Below are positions 23,188 through 33,366 of a stretch of 64,000 bases of DNA, piece by piece. The position numbers were made by a program, and so were the translations under genes. The first letter of the stretch is position 1, and each line of letters begins with the position of its first letter. Origin of the DNA: Marasmius tenuissimus (lineage: Eukaryota > Basidiomycota > Agaricomycetes > Agaricales > Marasmiaceae); the NCBI GenBank assembly GCA_029532415.1, contig JAQOTA010000016.1, forward strand, positions 1 to 64,000. Direction: 5' to 3'. Under the pieces are notes generated by a model that saw only the letters and a list, made by a program, of their open reading frames with translations, was not told the DNA's origin and searched no databases.

Positions 23188-26100
23188 ATGAGCGTGTCTT
23201 TGAGCAGCTGGATCTCTCTTCCGCAACCACCCAATGGCTTCGCAACTTGGTCCCAAGCTGGTGGTAGTATTCCTGTGCCTTTGGCAACGGAATCTAAAAA
23301 GGCGAGTTCGTTTTAATCAAAACATTCCGGTTCCTGTCTGACATACCTATAGCCTGAAATCAAGCACCTTCTCCTCACAGATTCTCAGAGAATCGAGATC
23401 GACAAGGCCTATAGTCAAGACTTGATTTTACTCAAGTTCAAGAACGACTCCTCTGACCAACAGCTTGCTAAAGAAAAGATGGACGAATACCATCTTTTAG
23501 CAGCACAGCTTCAAGCTCTGGAGAGTCGATGGAGCGTTCGATGGTCCAACTCGTGGAAAACCAAGCTAGGACGGAAGAAACGTACGCTATATCAGTGGTA
23601 GGTTGTATTTACTTGCAGTGATTAATTTACTAACTGCGAAATAAGTTCTAGTGGCTACGATGTCGATGCTCGTCAAAAGCAAGATGCCAAAACCCAACGT
23701 GCTCAAGACCGGACATCCTCGGACAAAAAATGGAGTCGCCGTGTTCCGTACGACTTTACAGGCTGCCTAGGTCACGTAGAGGTCGTCGAGAACATGGAGA
23801 CCAAGGCTATTGAACGCATCTCAGGGATCCTCAAGCACAACGAAGCGTGTACGCAAGGTGTCCTGGCGCGCGTACCTGCTGTACCAGTTCATGAACATGT
23901 CTGGGAGGTCGCCCTCAGCCAACTGGCCAACGGTGCAAGGTGTGTAGCCCTGTGACTCCCTCCAGGGTGTGCTGACATCTCTATAGTATGGCGGCGATAC
24001 AAGAGACGAACCAGCGAATGATTCAGGAGAAACGGTACCGTGAAATGGACACTTTCAACTCGGAGACTTCAAACTTCCGGTATATTCTTCTCTCTACTGA
24101 TAGCTCGAATCTGTATGCGAAGTATGGGCGAACCCTTGGAATCGATGTCAAGACTCCGCCTCAGTATAACATCTCCGACTGGCTCGATCCTAGCTCTACC
24201 AGTTACAAACCTGAAGTTGCCCGTGCCATCTTTCATTATAGCGAACGTGCAGAAGCCGGAGATCGTTTCGAGGCCTGCATATCGACGCCGGAGATGGACG
24301 AGGCAGCCTGGAAGTACGCCCATCACTCCCAGTTGGTCCTCGATGGAACTTTCGGTGTCTGCACCGTTCGGCTCTTGCTCTTCATTGCCCTCGCTATTGA
24401 TTCGAACGGTAAAGGTCTTCCCATCGCGCTCTTCCTCTTCTCAGCTCCCACTGGCAACCGCGCCACACACGCTGGTTATAACACTGCGATCCTCGAGAAG
24501 ATCCTTCGAGAATGGAAAACGCACCTCAACCATAACCGTCCCGACTCGGACTCATTCGCTCCCTACTCAGCTATCACGGATACTGACACTAAAGAACGGG
24601 GTGCGCTTCTTCAAGTGTGGCCGAGCATCATTCTCTTGTTGTGCAAGTTCCATGTGCGTCAGTGCTGGTTGAACAACAGAAAGAAGGTTCTAGGAGGAGG
24701 TTCAGAGAACTTGAAGAATACCTTCTGGAAGGATCACATTCGCGACCAGTTGAGGGGCCTTGAAATCGCGTACGTGACCCTTTTAACATTGCCTCATGAT
24801 CATTGCTTACTTTGATATCCAAAGGCTGCTGGAAACCGTTACTCATGAGCAGGCGCAGGATCTCATCTCGAAGCAGTCCTCGTACTTTGACACGATTGTT
24901 TCTGATAACAATACTGAGGCTACGCGTGCTGCTCAAGCAGGAAAGAAACACCTTCTCTACCTCAACGTCAACTGGATGGATATTGCCTTGTGGCGTAGCT
25001 GGTCGAAATGGGGGCGTTTAACTGTTGCCAGTCTTCTCAAGATACAGGTCGACGGGGTAGTTCCCACTACAAACCACCTTGAATCGTTCAATGGTATCTT
25101 GAAGCGGAAGCACCTATCGCGCTGGTTTCACTCTGGCCACCGCCTACGTTTCGACTTCTTGATTCTTTTACTCTGTACTCGAATTCTTCCTGGGATCTAC
25201 AGCCAACGACAAGTCCGGGCTGATCACTCTTTATGGCTATCCGAGAGGTTCAAGCCACACGCAGGAGGTGTCGACTTAGGAGAGGCTTCCCATAAACGCA
25301 AGGACACCACGCACTCAGGAGCGTGCATCTGTTGGTGGTCTTCAGACGAATCAAGGGACCAGCAAGCGCGTACTATCGTTTCACTCAACCGAATTACTTG
25401 CCAATACACTTCTGACCCCAGCGTTTTCCTCGGACGCGTTCTCTCCTGCAAGTCCAACAATGTCTCCTACTCCCTCTCTCTGAACCGGCACGGTAGAGCT
25501 TCGTGCTCTTGCCTCGATTTTCAGCAGTGGGGGGGTGCTTGTAAGCACCTACGGGCCATGCGCCTTATCATCGACCACTCCCTTACCCTTGCCAATGCCC
25601 CTCTTCCGTTCTATCCTTCATCCCTAGACGTTGCTCTCTCCGTTCAGGAGCAGGTGAAGCTAAAGGTTCCTACCTCATCGAGTTCAAACCCTCCACCACC
25701 CGAATCTGTTACCGCGTTTTCTGCAATCCAGGCAGTCGCTCAAGATCATACTGGGCTAGACGTTGAGAAGGAGGAAAGTGAGCAGGGACTGGAAGAAGAC
25801 TTGGATGATTTAGCAGGAGATCTGGATGAAAGTGTGTATGCATCTTTTCAGCCGCCGGTGAGTGGGTGCATTCGTCCCTTCAGCCAGTCTTCCTGAGTGT
25901 CGCGTAACAGCCAAACTTGAACGAGGAGCAAAGGCGCTCTATCAACACTCAAATTGAGGCCAAGATTACGCATGAGACTTCCCAAATTCTCCCTCGTCTC
26001 CACGGCCTCAATAATTTACTTGGCGATCTTCCTGAGTTGGGGGATTCGACTGACATCTCTGAGCTCGAGGAGGCTATCAGGACCACGCAGACCCGTATAC

Positions 26101-26258
26101 AGGCGCTACGTGTAGCAACAGCGGCGTCTTTGCCTCTCGTAGCAGCAGCATCCGAGCCAGAAAGAGGGCGGAAGATGGGGCAGAAGAGGTTGCGAGAGCT
26201 CCGTGCCCCTTCAAATGAGCGGCGTCAAAAAAGACATCAATCTCATAGTACGACTTAG
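23188..26258 (+). CDS. MULE-type transposase with C-terminal SWIM zinc finger
   Basis: DDE transposase of the Mutator-like superfamily, expected to cut and move its own element. Exons 23188-23301, 23353-23597, 23652-23939, 23987-24769, 24825-25857 and 25911-26258 close in phase to 936 residues with no internal stop. The likely catalytic acidic residues are Asp at 24342-24344 (LVLDGTFG), Asp at 24579-24587 (AITDTDT) and Glu at 25081-25083 (TTNHLESFNGIL); the CKFHVRQCW block follows the second Asp as in MULEs. A SWIM finger (CSC...CKH) is at about 25504-25548. The last 110 residues are coiled coil and basic. Intron 1 (23302-23352) begins GCGAGT, making it a GC-AG intron. The frame looks intact, so the copy may be recent. 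Confidence 0.85.
23188..26258 (+). mobile_element. Mutator-like DNA transposon, ends not located
   Basis: The transposase gene marks a class II element. Only the coding extent is given because I could not find convincing terminal inverted repeats or a 9-base target duplication. The element must reach beyond these limits on both sides, somewhere within about 22.0-27.3 kb. Confidence 0.6.
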
Positions 26259-27323
26259 CAGCATCCTATGTAGAAAGAAAAAAGTATAATTCGTTCTTAT
26301 TTTCGTGTAACCCCACTAGTAAACTCAACCCACGGTTATCCTTTGTACTAAACGGGACCGTACTCCCCAGGCTACGTCGTCACATTCATGTCCGCGTCCA
26401 TCATAACCACCAACGCTCTCCAACACAGAGGCCATCGGTGGGAGTTCAATGCTTATGCATCGTGGGGGGCCAGAACAACCTACCGTAGTGTTATTACGTG
26501 GTGTAAATAAGCAAGAGAATGCGGCGTACCTCTGTTTACGGGAACTCCAGACCCGCAGAGGTAGATACCACCCGCGCAGTACGCACTTTCCACCCACGTA
26601 CTCAAGACCGGGATTCCTTCAAGTACACCTCAAGACCTTTACAAGCATACGGGGTCAATATGAATAACAACAAACGCAGTTGAGTTGCAACGTACCTTTG
26701 GCGTAACCTCGACAACTTGAGGTTTCCCGGGAGCCAGAACTCAGGGAAAAAATCTGGTTGACCAGCGGGGGCTGTAGCCAGTATCAGAAGCGAGAGAAAG
26801 CCCGGTAACTCAAGGCTCGGCACAGAAAGCCTCAATAGACCATGAATCGGCATCTTGGGGAGAGTACGTGCATCTTGGGAGTTGTCGGCGCTGTTGGATG
26901 TTGGTGGAACGTTAGAAAGAAGAAATAGACCCGGGGTAGCTAAAACGTGGCACGCAGCTTCTATTCCACGGTGAGAAGCTGAAAGGAAGCAACAATTACG
27001 CACCCGAGCACGCGTATTTGAGGCGACCGTGGAGGTAACTTTGAACGTTGAACGTTCGCTTTCAGCACGTGAGCGTGTCTGTCAGCCACTTGTCGGCATT
27101 TGAACTTAGTTCTCGGGCTTGCAGGCACCTTGCCTCCTGCCACAACTACAAAATTGCGCAGGGTATGTTTTTTTCTCCCTCTTTGTGTCTTTCACCCTGT
27201 TCTTCTTTTACCCTGGAAGACAGCTGGTTTCCGGTGGCTCAGGAAACGATTCTGACCCGATAGGATCCAGTCTGAGAACTCGGAGCCCAACGGTCTTCCA
27301 GGGTAAGAAAAGACGAGTTTCTA
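26259..27323. other. Spacer between transposase and dioxygenase genes
   Basis: About 1.06 kb without a supportable gene. It should contain the 3' end of the transposon and the promoter of the dioxygenase. A short direct repeat TTGAACGTTGAACGTTCG lies near 27042-27059, and CT-rich sequence follows at 27165-27215. Open frames on both strands lack motifs. Confidence 0.4.
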
Positions 27324-29125
27324 ATGGCCTCCTCTAGCCGACTTTTAGCTCAGAGTGACGCTACAGAGAACCCAACAGAAGTACGCCATGGTGTACTACC
27401 TACGGTCTGTGAGTCAACGGCTCTGCCATAATTCGTTGCAAATGCGCTAAGCTAACGAAAAAATAAAACGCGTCTTTTTTACGCTAGCGTGTGGTTTCGC
27501 AGACGTCAATCCTTGCTCATCAAACACCGATTACTCCGCTGGTCCCGCCCTCGGTTCATTCTTTTGACTTCGCCTCGCGCGCCAACTACTTTGAACTGCG
27601 TAGCGTTTCTCGAGAGGCTGACCGCGGAGACGACCCTTTTGGAGAGGGAGAGGACCTTACCGAGCTCAGCGAATCAGAAACAGAACCAGAACCAGAGCTT
27701 CCCAAACCGGCCTTCTCCACGCTACCGTTGGAAAAGGTGATGCTCCCAGCTCCGAGCCTATCAACCACCAAGCGGAAGGTCCCCCCCGATGGGCAATCTT
27801 ATAACAACAAAAAACGCGCCCAGACTCGTAAGGCACAGGTTCAAGAAGGTTCTACCGACTTTCCAAGCCCTCACGCGGTCCAACAAGCCATTGCACCATC
27901 TCAATCAACGCCAGTGTCACTGCGCGCTGTTCAGCTTGACGCGGCGTACGGAGCTCACACAGGAAAATTAGGGACAAAGGCAATGGGAGGTCTGAAGGCA
28001 AGGGAGGCTGAATACGATGTGGAGGACTTGACAAAGGTGGGGTTCGACCACATCAAGTGGGACGGCGTGTAAGTCGTTCTCTCGCCTGCTTGACTTTGTT
28101 ACCCTGGGTCCACTAGCGGCTTTATTACACCAGGACCCCAATGCCCATCGTTGAGGCAAACAACGTAGTCATATCGTGCCTTGTTGGACGCCCAAACCGC
28201 GGCGATTACCTTCAAGACACGAAACGGGCGCATCAAGGGATGATGTCAGAAGGTGAACAGGCGGAACTCACACCCACTGCCCATAGCACAGTCTGCGGGA
28301 AGAGGGGGGGGGTTTCCTGCGTTTACCAAGGGTGTGACGATGGGAATGGGCAGCAAAACTCCTGTCCTTCTAGCCACCGACAAGCAATACACGGGGATGG
28401 GGGGCATCCTTCAGCGACTCGCTGATATGACTGCGTTCAAGAGAATTTCTCAGTATCAAAATGGTGGGTAAGTGTTTGCTTTCACGTTGCGTGCGCTTAG
28501 CTAAACCACGCTTCCAGCTGCATTCAAACTGTGGGGATTGCGACTTTACAAAGAATACAAGGCTACTATGGACTTCGCCTACGACCATCCGAAACTCTCG
28601 CATGTCCCCCGAAACTTCTCTGACGACAACGTCTTTGCAGCTGCCGCCTTCAACTTCGGAGGAAAGGTGCGGACGTTCAAGCATCGAGACCATCTAAACT
28701 GGGCCTTTGGTTGGTGTGCTATCACCGCCCTCGGAGACTTTGACCCCACAAAGAGTGCCCGCCTCGTTCTTTGGGAATTGAAGTTGGTCATCGACTTCCC
28801 TTCTGGCTCAACGGTCCTCATTCCTTCCGCTGTAATCACGCACTCAAACACACGCATTGCTAAAGGTAAGATTGCCGCCCGGTTTTCATTGCAACTGGGC
28901 TCTGATTAAAAGCTTACAGGCGACGAACGAACCTCCTTCACACAATATACTGCTGGCGCTATCTTTCGGTGGGCTGAGAATGGGGGAATGACCGACGGAG
29001 AGCTTCGAGGGTCGGATTCTAATGCGTGGGCAAAGGCAAAGGCTCGAAAGTTGACCGCAGCTTCAGAACGAATTCAATTATATTCTACATTGGATGAACT
29101 ACTTGTACACGTACACGACCGTTAG
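27324..29125 (+). CDS. TET/JBP-like 2-oxoglutarate/Fe(II) dioxygenase of transposon-associated type, frameshifted
   Basis: The C-terminal third has the marks of a 2OG-Fe(II) oxygenase: HRD (His 28682-28684, Asp 28688-28690), a downstream His in THSN (28841-28843) and an Arg in ERTSFTQYTAG (28928-28930) that would hold 2-oxoglutarate. The surroundings (FGWCAITALGDFDPT, LVIDFPSGSTVLIPSA) match, from memory, a large basidiomycete family linked to TET/JBP enzymes, which oxidise 5-methylcytosine or thymine in DNA. The N-terminal 200 residues are disordered with a basic patch (KRKVP, NKKRAQTRK). Splices at 28068/28120, the phase-1 junction after QYQN near 28466 and 28867/28920 fit. A run of nine G at 28304-28312 shifts the frame between CGKRGG and FPAFTKG; eight G would keep it open. 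The first intron's donor is uncertain. Confidence 0.72.
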
Positions 29126-29217
29126 CTTTCGTACAAACAGTCGACTACACTACCGTAGCAAAGCGTTGTAGCAAACACAGAAAGACTAAAGGCATAACAA
29201 ACAGGGAGAACAAATAC

Positions 29218-30626
29218 TTAGAGCTCGCAGACATGGAAGTCCGACTCGAGTCTGCCGCATATGACGCAGGTCGGAAGCTCCCATTCGGCTTCATCATCAA
29301 TACAGAATGGGTCGGAGAATGAGCCTGAGCCTGCCGATGTGTTAGTGAAATGAACGCAAACACTCAGTGGTACAGGAACGCACCTGAAGCAACAAGCTCA
29401 CAAGTAGACCCGTTAGCCGGTTGACTGGAAGGACCTGCCCCTGCGCTAGATGTACCGGCCTGCAGACGGTCCTGGGCGTCCTCCAAAGAGTTGCGAATGG
29501 CAACGTCCTCTGAAGGAAAGGTTTCAGTATGGAACGTAGACAAATGGGTAGTCAAACACACCTCCTTCCCACTGGATGGCGGGAGAATCTTCTCGTTCTG
29601 GCGAGTCTCGGGTTTGTTCAACATCTAGAGAAGAACGAGGGTTTAGATAGGGTCAAGCAACAGAGGAGGAAACGTACTGTCAATCCAATCAATCAGTCCA
29701 CTGGAGGGACCGTAGTATATCATACTCTGGTCTTCCGTTGTGAACGTAACGTATCCGTCTTCATCCTCGTCGTCATCCTTATCTTCGCCTTCACCCGTGT
29801 CTCCCTCATCCTCCTCCTGCTTCACTTTACCCTTGCCTTTGTGATCACAGCCCTCTTCCTGCTTTCTTCCCTTTCCCTTCTGAGGCGACGGGGTGGTTCT
29901 GGTTGACGTTGGGGACAACGGGGTGTTGACTAGAGGCTGAGAGGGACCTTCAGAAACCATCCAGTTTGGAGTTGACAGGCCGGCATAGCAGGCGAGGCGG
30001 CTTCCAAACGTTGAGGTGTTTTCTGGACGCAATGCAGCTGGTGCTGAAACGCCTACGATTCTCATATCAGTCAAACAAAAGCTGAAAGAGTAGAACAGAC
30101 CCACCAGTCTCATAACAGAACTTCTTCAACTTTCCCGAACCCCAGCTGTGTATTTCATCAAGCACCACTGCATAATTCGTGAGTTGTGAGCGATACGAAT
30201 CCTTGTAAAGACAGAGAACTCACATTTAAAAGCGCAGTTGTTCGTCTTGCAACCAACAAAGCTCATGCCAGCGTAGCTGCTGCCAGCGGCGGTCACTGTC
30301 CATGCCTTTCCCGGGAGACAACAGAAGCAATACACGGTGATAGAGCCTTCTTGAATCGCGTGAACGGCCTCGTACGGTTCATACAAGCTGCCATCCTTAT
30401 GAACAGGACTATCGCCCCAGCATCAGCAACGTTTCCAACAGTGAATTACAAAGAACACAACTCACTAGCCCTTCTCGTTGACCTGGCTGTGCTCGAAGGA
30501 GAGGAGGCACTGGGGTTTGCTGCAGAACCCAAGCCAAACAGACTGCATACCACCGACGCGTTGACGCCCATAGAGCCTCGGCGGTTTCTTCTGCGGGACT
30601 TTCTTCTTCTTATTGTCCTTAGGCAT
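29218..30626 (-). CDS. Uncharacterised Cys-rich, acidic protein convergent with the dioxygenase
   Basis: Exons from the 5' end are 30626-30466, 30408-30224, 30167-30105, 30052-29678, 29624-29562, 29509-29384 and 29330-29218, closing exactly in phase to 361 residues. The family is not known to me. The N-terminus is Lys-rich (PKDNKKKK). A Cys module reads FCSKPQCLLSFEH and then YCFCCLPGKAWTV, SSYAGMSFVGCKTNNCAFK, reminiscent of a GRF-type zinc ribbon. The middle has a Lys/Glu/Asp-rich run (KGKGKVKQEEDEGD, EDKDDDEDEDGY). A short CVICGRLESDFHVC motif closes the protein, suggesting a second metal site. It ends 92 bases from the dioxygenase stop, in convergent orientation. A nucleic-acid-binding role is inferred from composition only. 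Confidence 0.72.
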
Positions 30627-31261
30627 GCCGTGCGGGCAGTTGTTGAGAGCTGAGAACGTGAGGGAGATCTGGAGGAAGGAAAGTTGGGAGGACGGGAAGG
30701 AGGGAAGGAAGGAATGGGGAACATCGGAGCATTTCCCTCATTATAAGCACTCCAGACAGTCGATGAGATCTGCAAAGGAGAGGTGAAAACAGGAAATGGG
30801 GGTGAGGGACATCGGACACGACAAGAACGAGAAGAAGAAGCCCGAAGACTTACTGACGCGACGCGACGCGACGCAAACGTCGGTCCATCGGATTCATTTC
30901 CTCCGAAAGGAAACGCAATAATTACTGCTAGAAAATGAAATAAATAATTCCAAAAGAAAAAAGAAATAAAATCATGACGAACGTAGGGGGTGACATGAAA
31001 GCTCCGGAGAAGAACGAAGATCGGCGGTATCGCCTCGATTTCACATGATAAACCGCTCGCGTGGGCTTACCAATAATGTGTGCGGACCTATATATCCGGT
31101 GGCAATGATCTGCCATCAGAGAGAATCGCTAGAGCATTATTCAACCCAGCTTCAAGCACGATTATCATACTACGTCCATACAAGCCAGAGTAGAGTAAGG
31201 GATAATTAGATTTCTTGATATGATAAGTCGACCATGAGAAGAACAACACTCCACTACAGAA
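30627..31261. other. Intergenic region with CT-rich leader
   Basis: Directly before the Cys-rich gene, the minus strand is a long pyrimidine tract (about 30655-30725 on the map), a typical fungal promoter or leader feature. A four-unit GACGC repeat is annotated separately. No gene is supported. Confidence 0.5.
30855..30874. repeat. (GACGC)4 short tandem repeat
   Basis: Four perfect GACGC units in a row, about 230 bases upstream of the Cys-rich gene and close to its CT-rich tract. Confidence 0.9.
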
Positions 31262-32272
31262 CTATCCGGACTCCATTTCGCTCCCGCGATGCAGTCGTAT
31301 TCCCCAGAAAGCTTGACGATGACTGGCGAGGGGAATGCAGTCACGCACTTCATACTCTTCTCCATAGAAGACGTTTAGCGTGAAGTAGCCCTGGTAAAGT
31401 TCCATGGCCTCTGAAACATCGTCAACAGCCCTTGTCCAGACACGCCGCATTTTGAATTCACCAAAACTGTCAACGATGTCCGGAAGTAGTCCCGTTGTGC
31501 CGTCAACTTGAAGACTAGCCGAGATCCCAGGCGAGCCCTCGAGGACAGGCAACGGGGCGGACAATGGAGTGTCGAGATCGCCGGCAAGTTCATCGAGGGT
31601 AAAGGACAGGGAACCAACCGGGATGATCTGAGTAACATTGATCGTATGTGTATGTTTTGCTGATAAAGGGTCATGAATGTTTATGGCCACCAGACTTCCG
31701 CCACAAGAGCCCGTTTTTGCCGCATCTGGTATATGACATTTCGCGACGGGTTTTGATACAGACGTTGAATGGGAACCGGAAAGAACCCTATATAATGCTT
31801 CATAATTAGGCACCAAGAGGTCTTGCGAGAGCCACATGTCGACAGAGGTTTGTTGATCGATGGGATAGAGATGATAATTTCCGGAGAAATGGAAATAAAG
31901 ACCCTTTTGCGAACCACGATTGCTCTGAGGATCCACTAAGGACTGAGAGCTAGGATTCCGAAGGGCATGGCTGGCCATCGGTATCATAAATTGTGATGTT
32001 GGTGTGAGTGATGAAGGCTAAGAGCTTGCGCTTCAGCGGGGTGAATTTGAAGACAATACTCCAGCTGTACGCACCCAAGACGGAAACTCGTCCACGACTA
32101 CTCTTTCATCTCGACCATAGGAGGATATTCTGCGTCGTTTGGTAGGCCTCTCGCAATGATCAGAATCATTGCCAAAACTGGATGTACTGTTCCACGGGAA
32201 GTGGCTCGGGGCGACGCGTTCAGTGACACGACACGTGTTAGGAGTGTCTGCGAGCAAATTTCGTTGCACCAT
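31262..32272 (-). CDS. Uncharacterised protein
   Basis: Two exons, 32272-32075 and 32017-31262, join in phase 0 to 317 residues. The intron begins GTGCGT and ends CTCTTAG. No family is recognised. Near the N-terminus is a basic KRRRISS patch that could be a nuclear signal. The rest looks globular with alternating hydrophobic strands (GLYFHFSGNYHLYPID, VGSLSFTLDELAGDLD, MELYQGYFTLNVFYGEEYEV). The frame is also open on the same strand further upstream (to about 32666), so an additional 5' exon is possible, but splice phases to it did not agree. The start at 32272 is therefore provisional. Confidence 0.55.
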
Positions 32273-33366
32273 GGATTCCAGCGCGTTTCTGGACAGTCCA
32301 GGCAGCAGTGAGGACTATGTTACCATTCCAGATGCTGAACGAAAACTCACCTATTCGAAGGCCGATTCCCGAGTCGGCTACTGAGGGGGAATCTAACACC
32401 TCAGATGGGATAATAGTACTGCCTAAACTATTGCTCTTATGCGTATTTAGACAGCTCAGATAATGAGAAGAATGGACACACCTTGCGAACTTGGATCGGT
32501 TACTCAGAGAATGGTCGAAATCGTGGTTCAAGTTGTGTTGAACGGGTGTGCTGTTTATGTCAGCAGTGGTTCGCACCTCTGCTTTGCCCCTCATCTCTGC
32601 ATGATCGCTACATTCCTGCAGCATCGCAAACGACACAGGTAGTGCTAAATGAGCACCACAATGCAATGATTGACTTGAGAATTGCTCTTGTCACTCAGAG
32701 AAGATACACCTCGACGTTGTCTTGAATCGTAATCTCTCTAATTGTCACTACACCCCACTCGTAAGCTGGCCTGTCTTCAAGTCTCTCGGTAATGTCTACG
32801 GAATACAGTTTTTATACACACCCGGCGCGCTGCCCTCTGCTCCACTCTAGAAGTCATTTCCATCAGGGTAACCTTGGGGTATGTGCTTGTGTTTGCTTTC
32901 CGACTTCAAGTCGGACTGCAGTCTAAATCCTTCTCGAGATACGTACGCCTCACCCACGATTCAGATGATCAAGGATTACTAAATGAAGGCTTCCATGCAA
33001 AAACCGCTGATTACGGCTCATGCCTGACCATGGTGAGCAAAAATCTCCAGAAAACCAATGACCGCCCTGACGTCTTTCTGTCAAGCTTTTGATTTTATGG
33101 ACCGGGAAATGCGATCAGATCAAGTCACAATATGCTTGCGTTACTCCGGAAAGCAAACATTTGGCCGCCTTCACCGCTCGTTTTGGGGGAACTGCCCGGT
33201 GAATCATCTCGCTATGACGAAGAGGTGTAAAGAAAGTCCTCATGAGAAGAATCACGGACCGTGCCGTCACCATCGCCGTCACCCTTATAACACGCTGATT
33301 CCCTGATGATACGTTCCCTCTCGTACGAGCCAGCGCGGCTAAGCCCGTCACCCCCTTTATTTGGTG
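32273..33366. other. Intergenic region
   Basis: Divergent spacer between the uncharacterised minus-strand gene and the F-box gene. It may contain a further 5' exon of the former (32.24-32.67 kb). Nothing else recognisable was seen. Confidence 0.4.

Noticed and set aside
23188..26258. Assignment of the transposase to the KDZ class known to accompany TET/JBP genes.
   Set aside because: DGTF, the CKFHV block, NHLES and the SWIM finger fit Mutator-like transposases instead.
22647..26375. Possible terminal inverted repeats of the MULE (CCTTGGGGGG... at 22649 against the complement of ...CCCCAGG at 26370).
   Set aside because: Only partly matching over about 25 bases, with no 9-base target duplication at either side. 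This could be chance.
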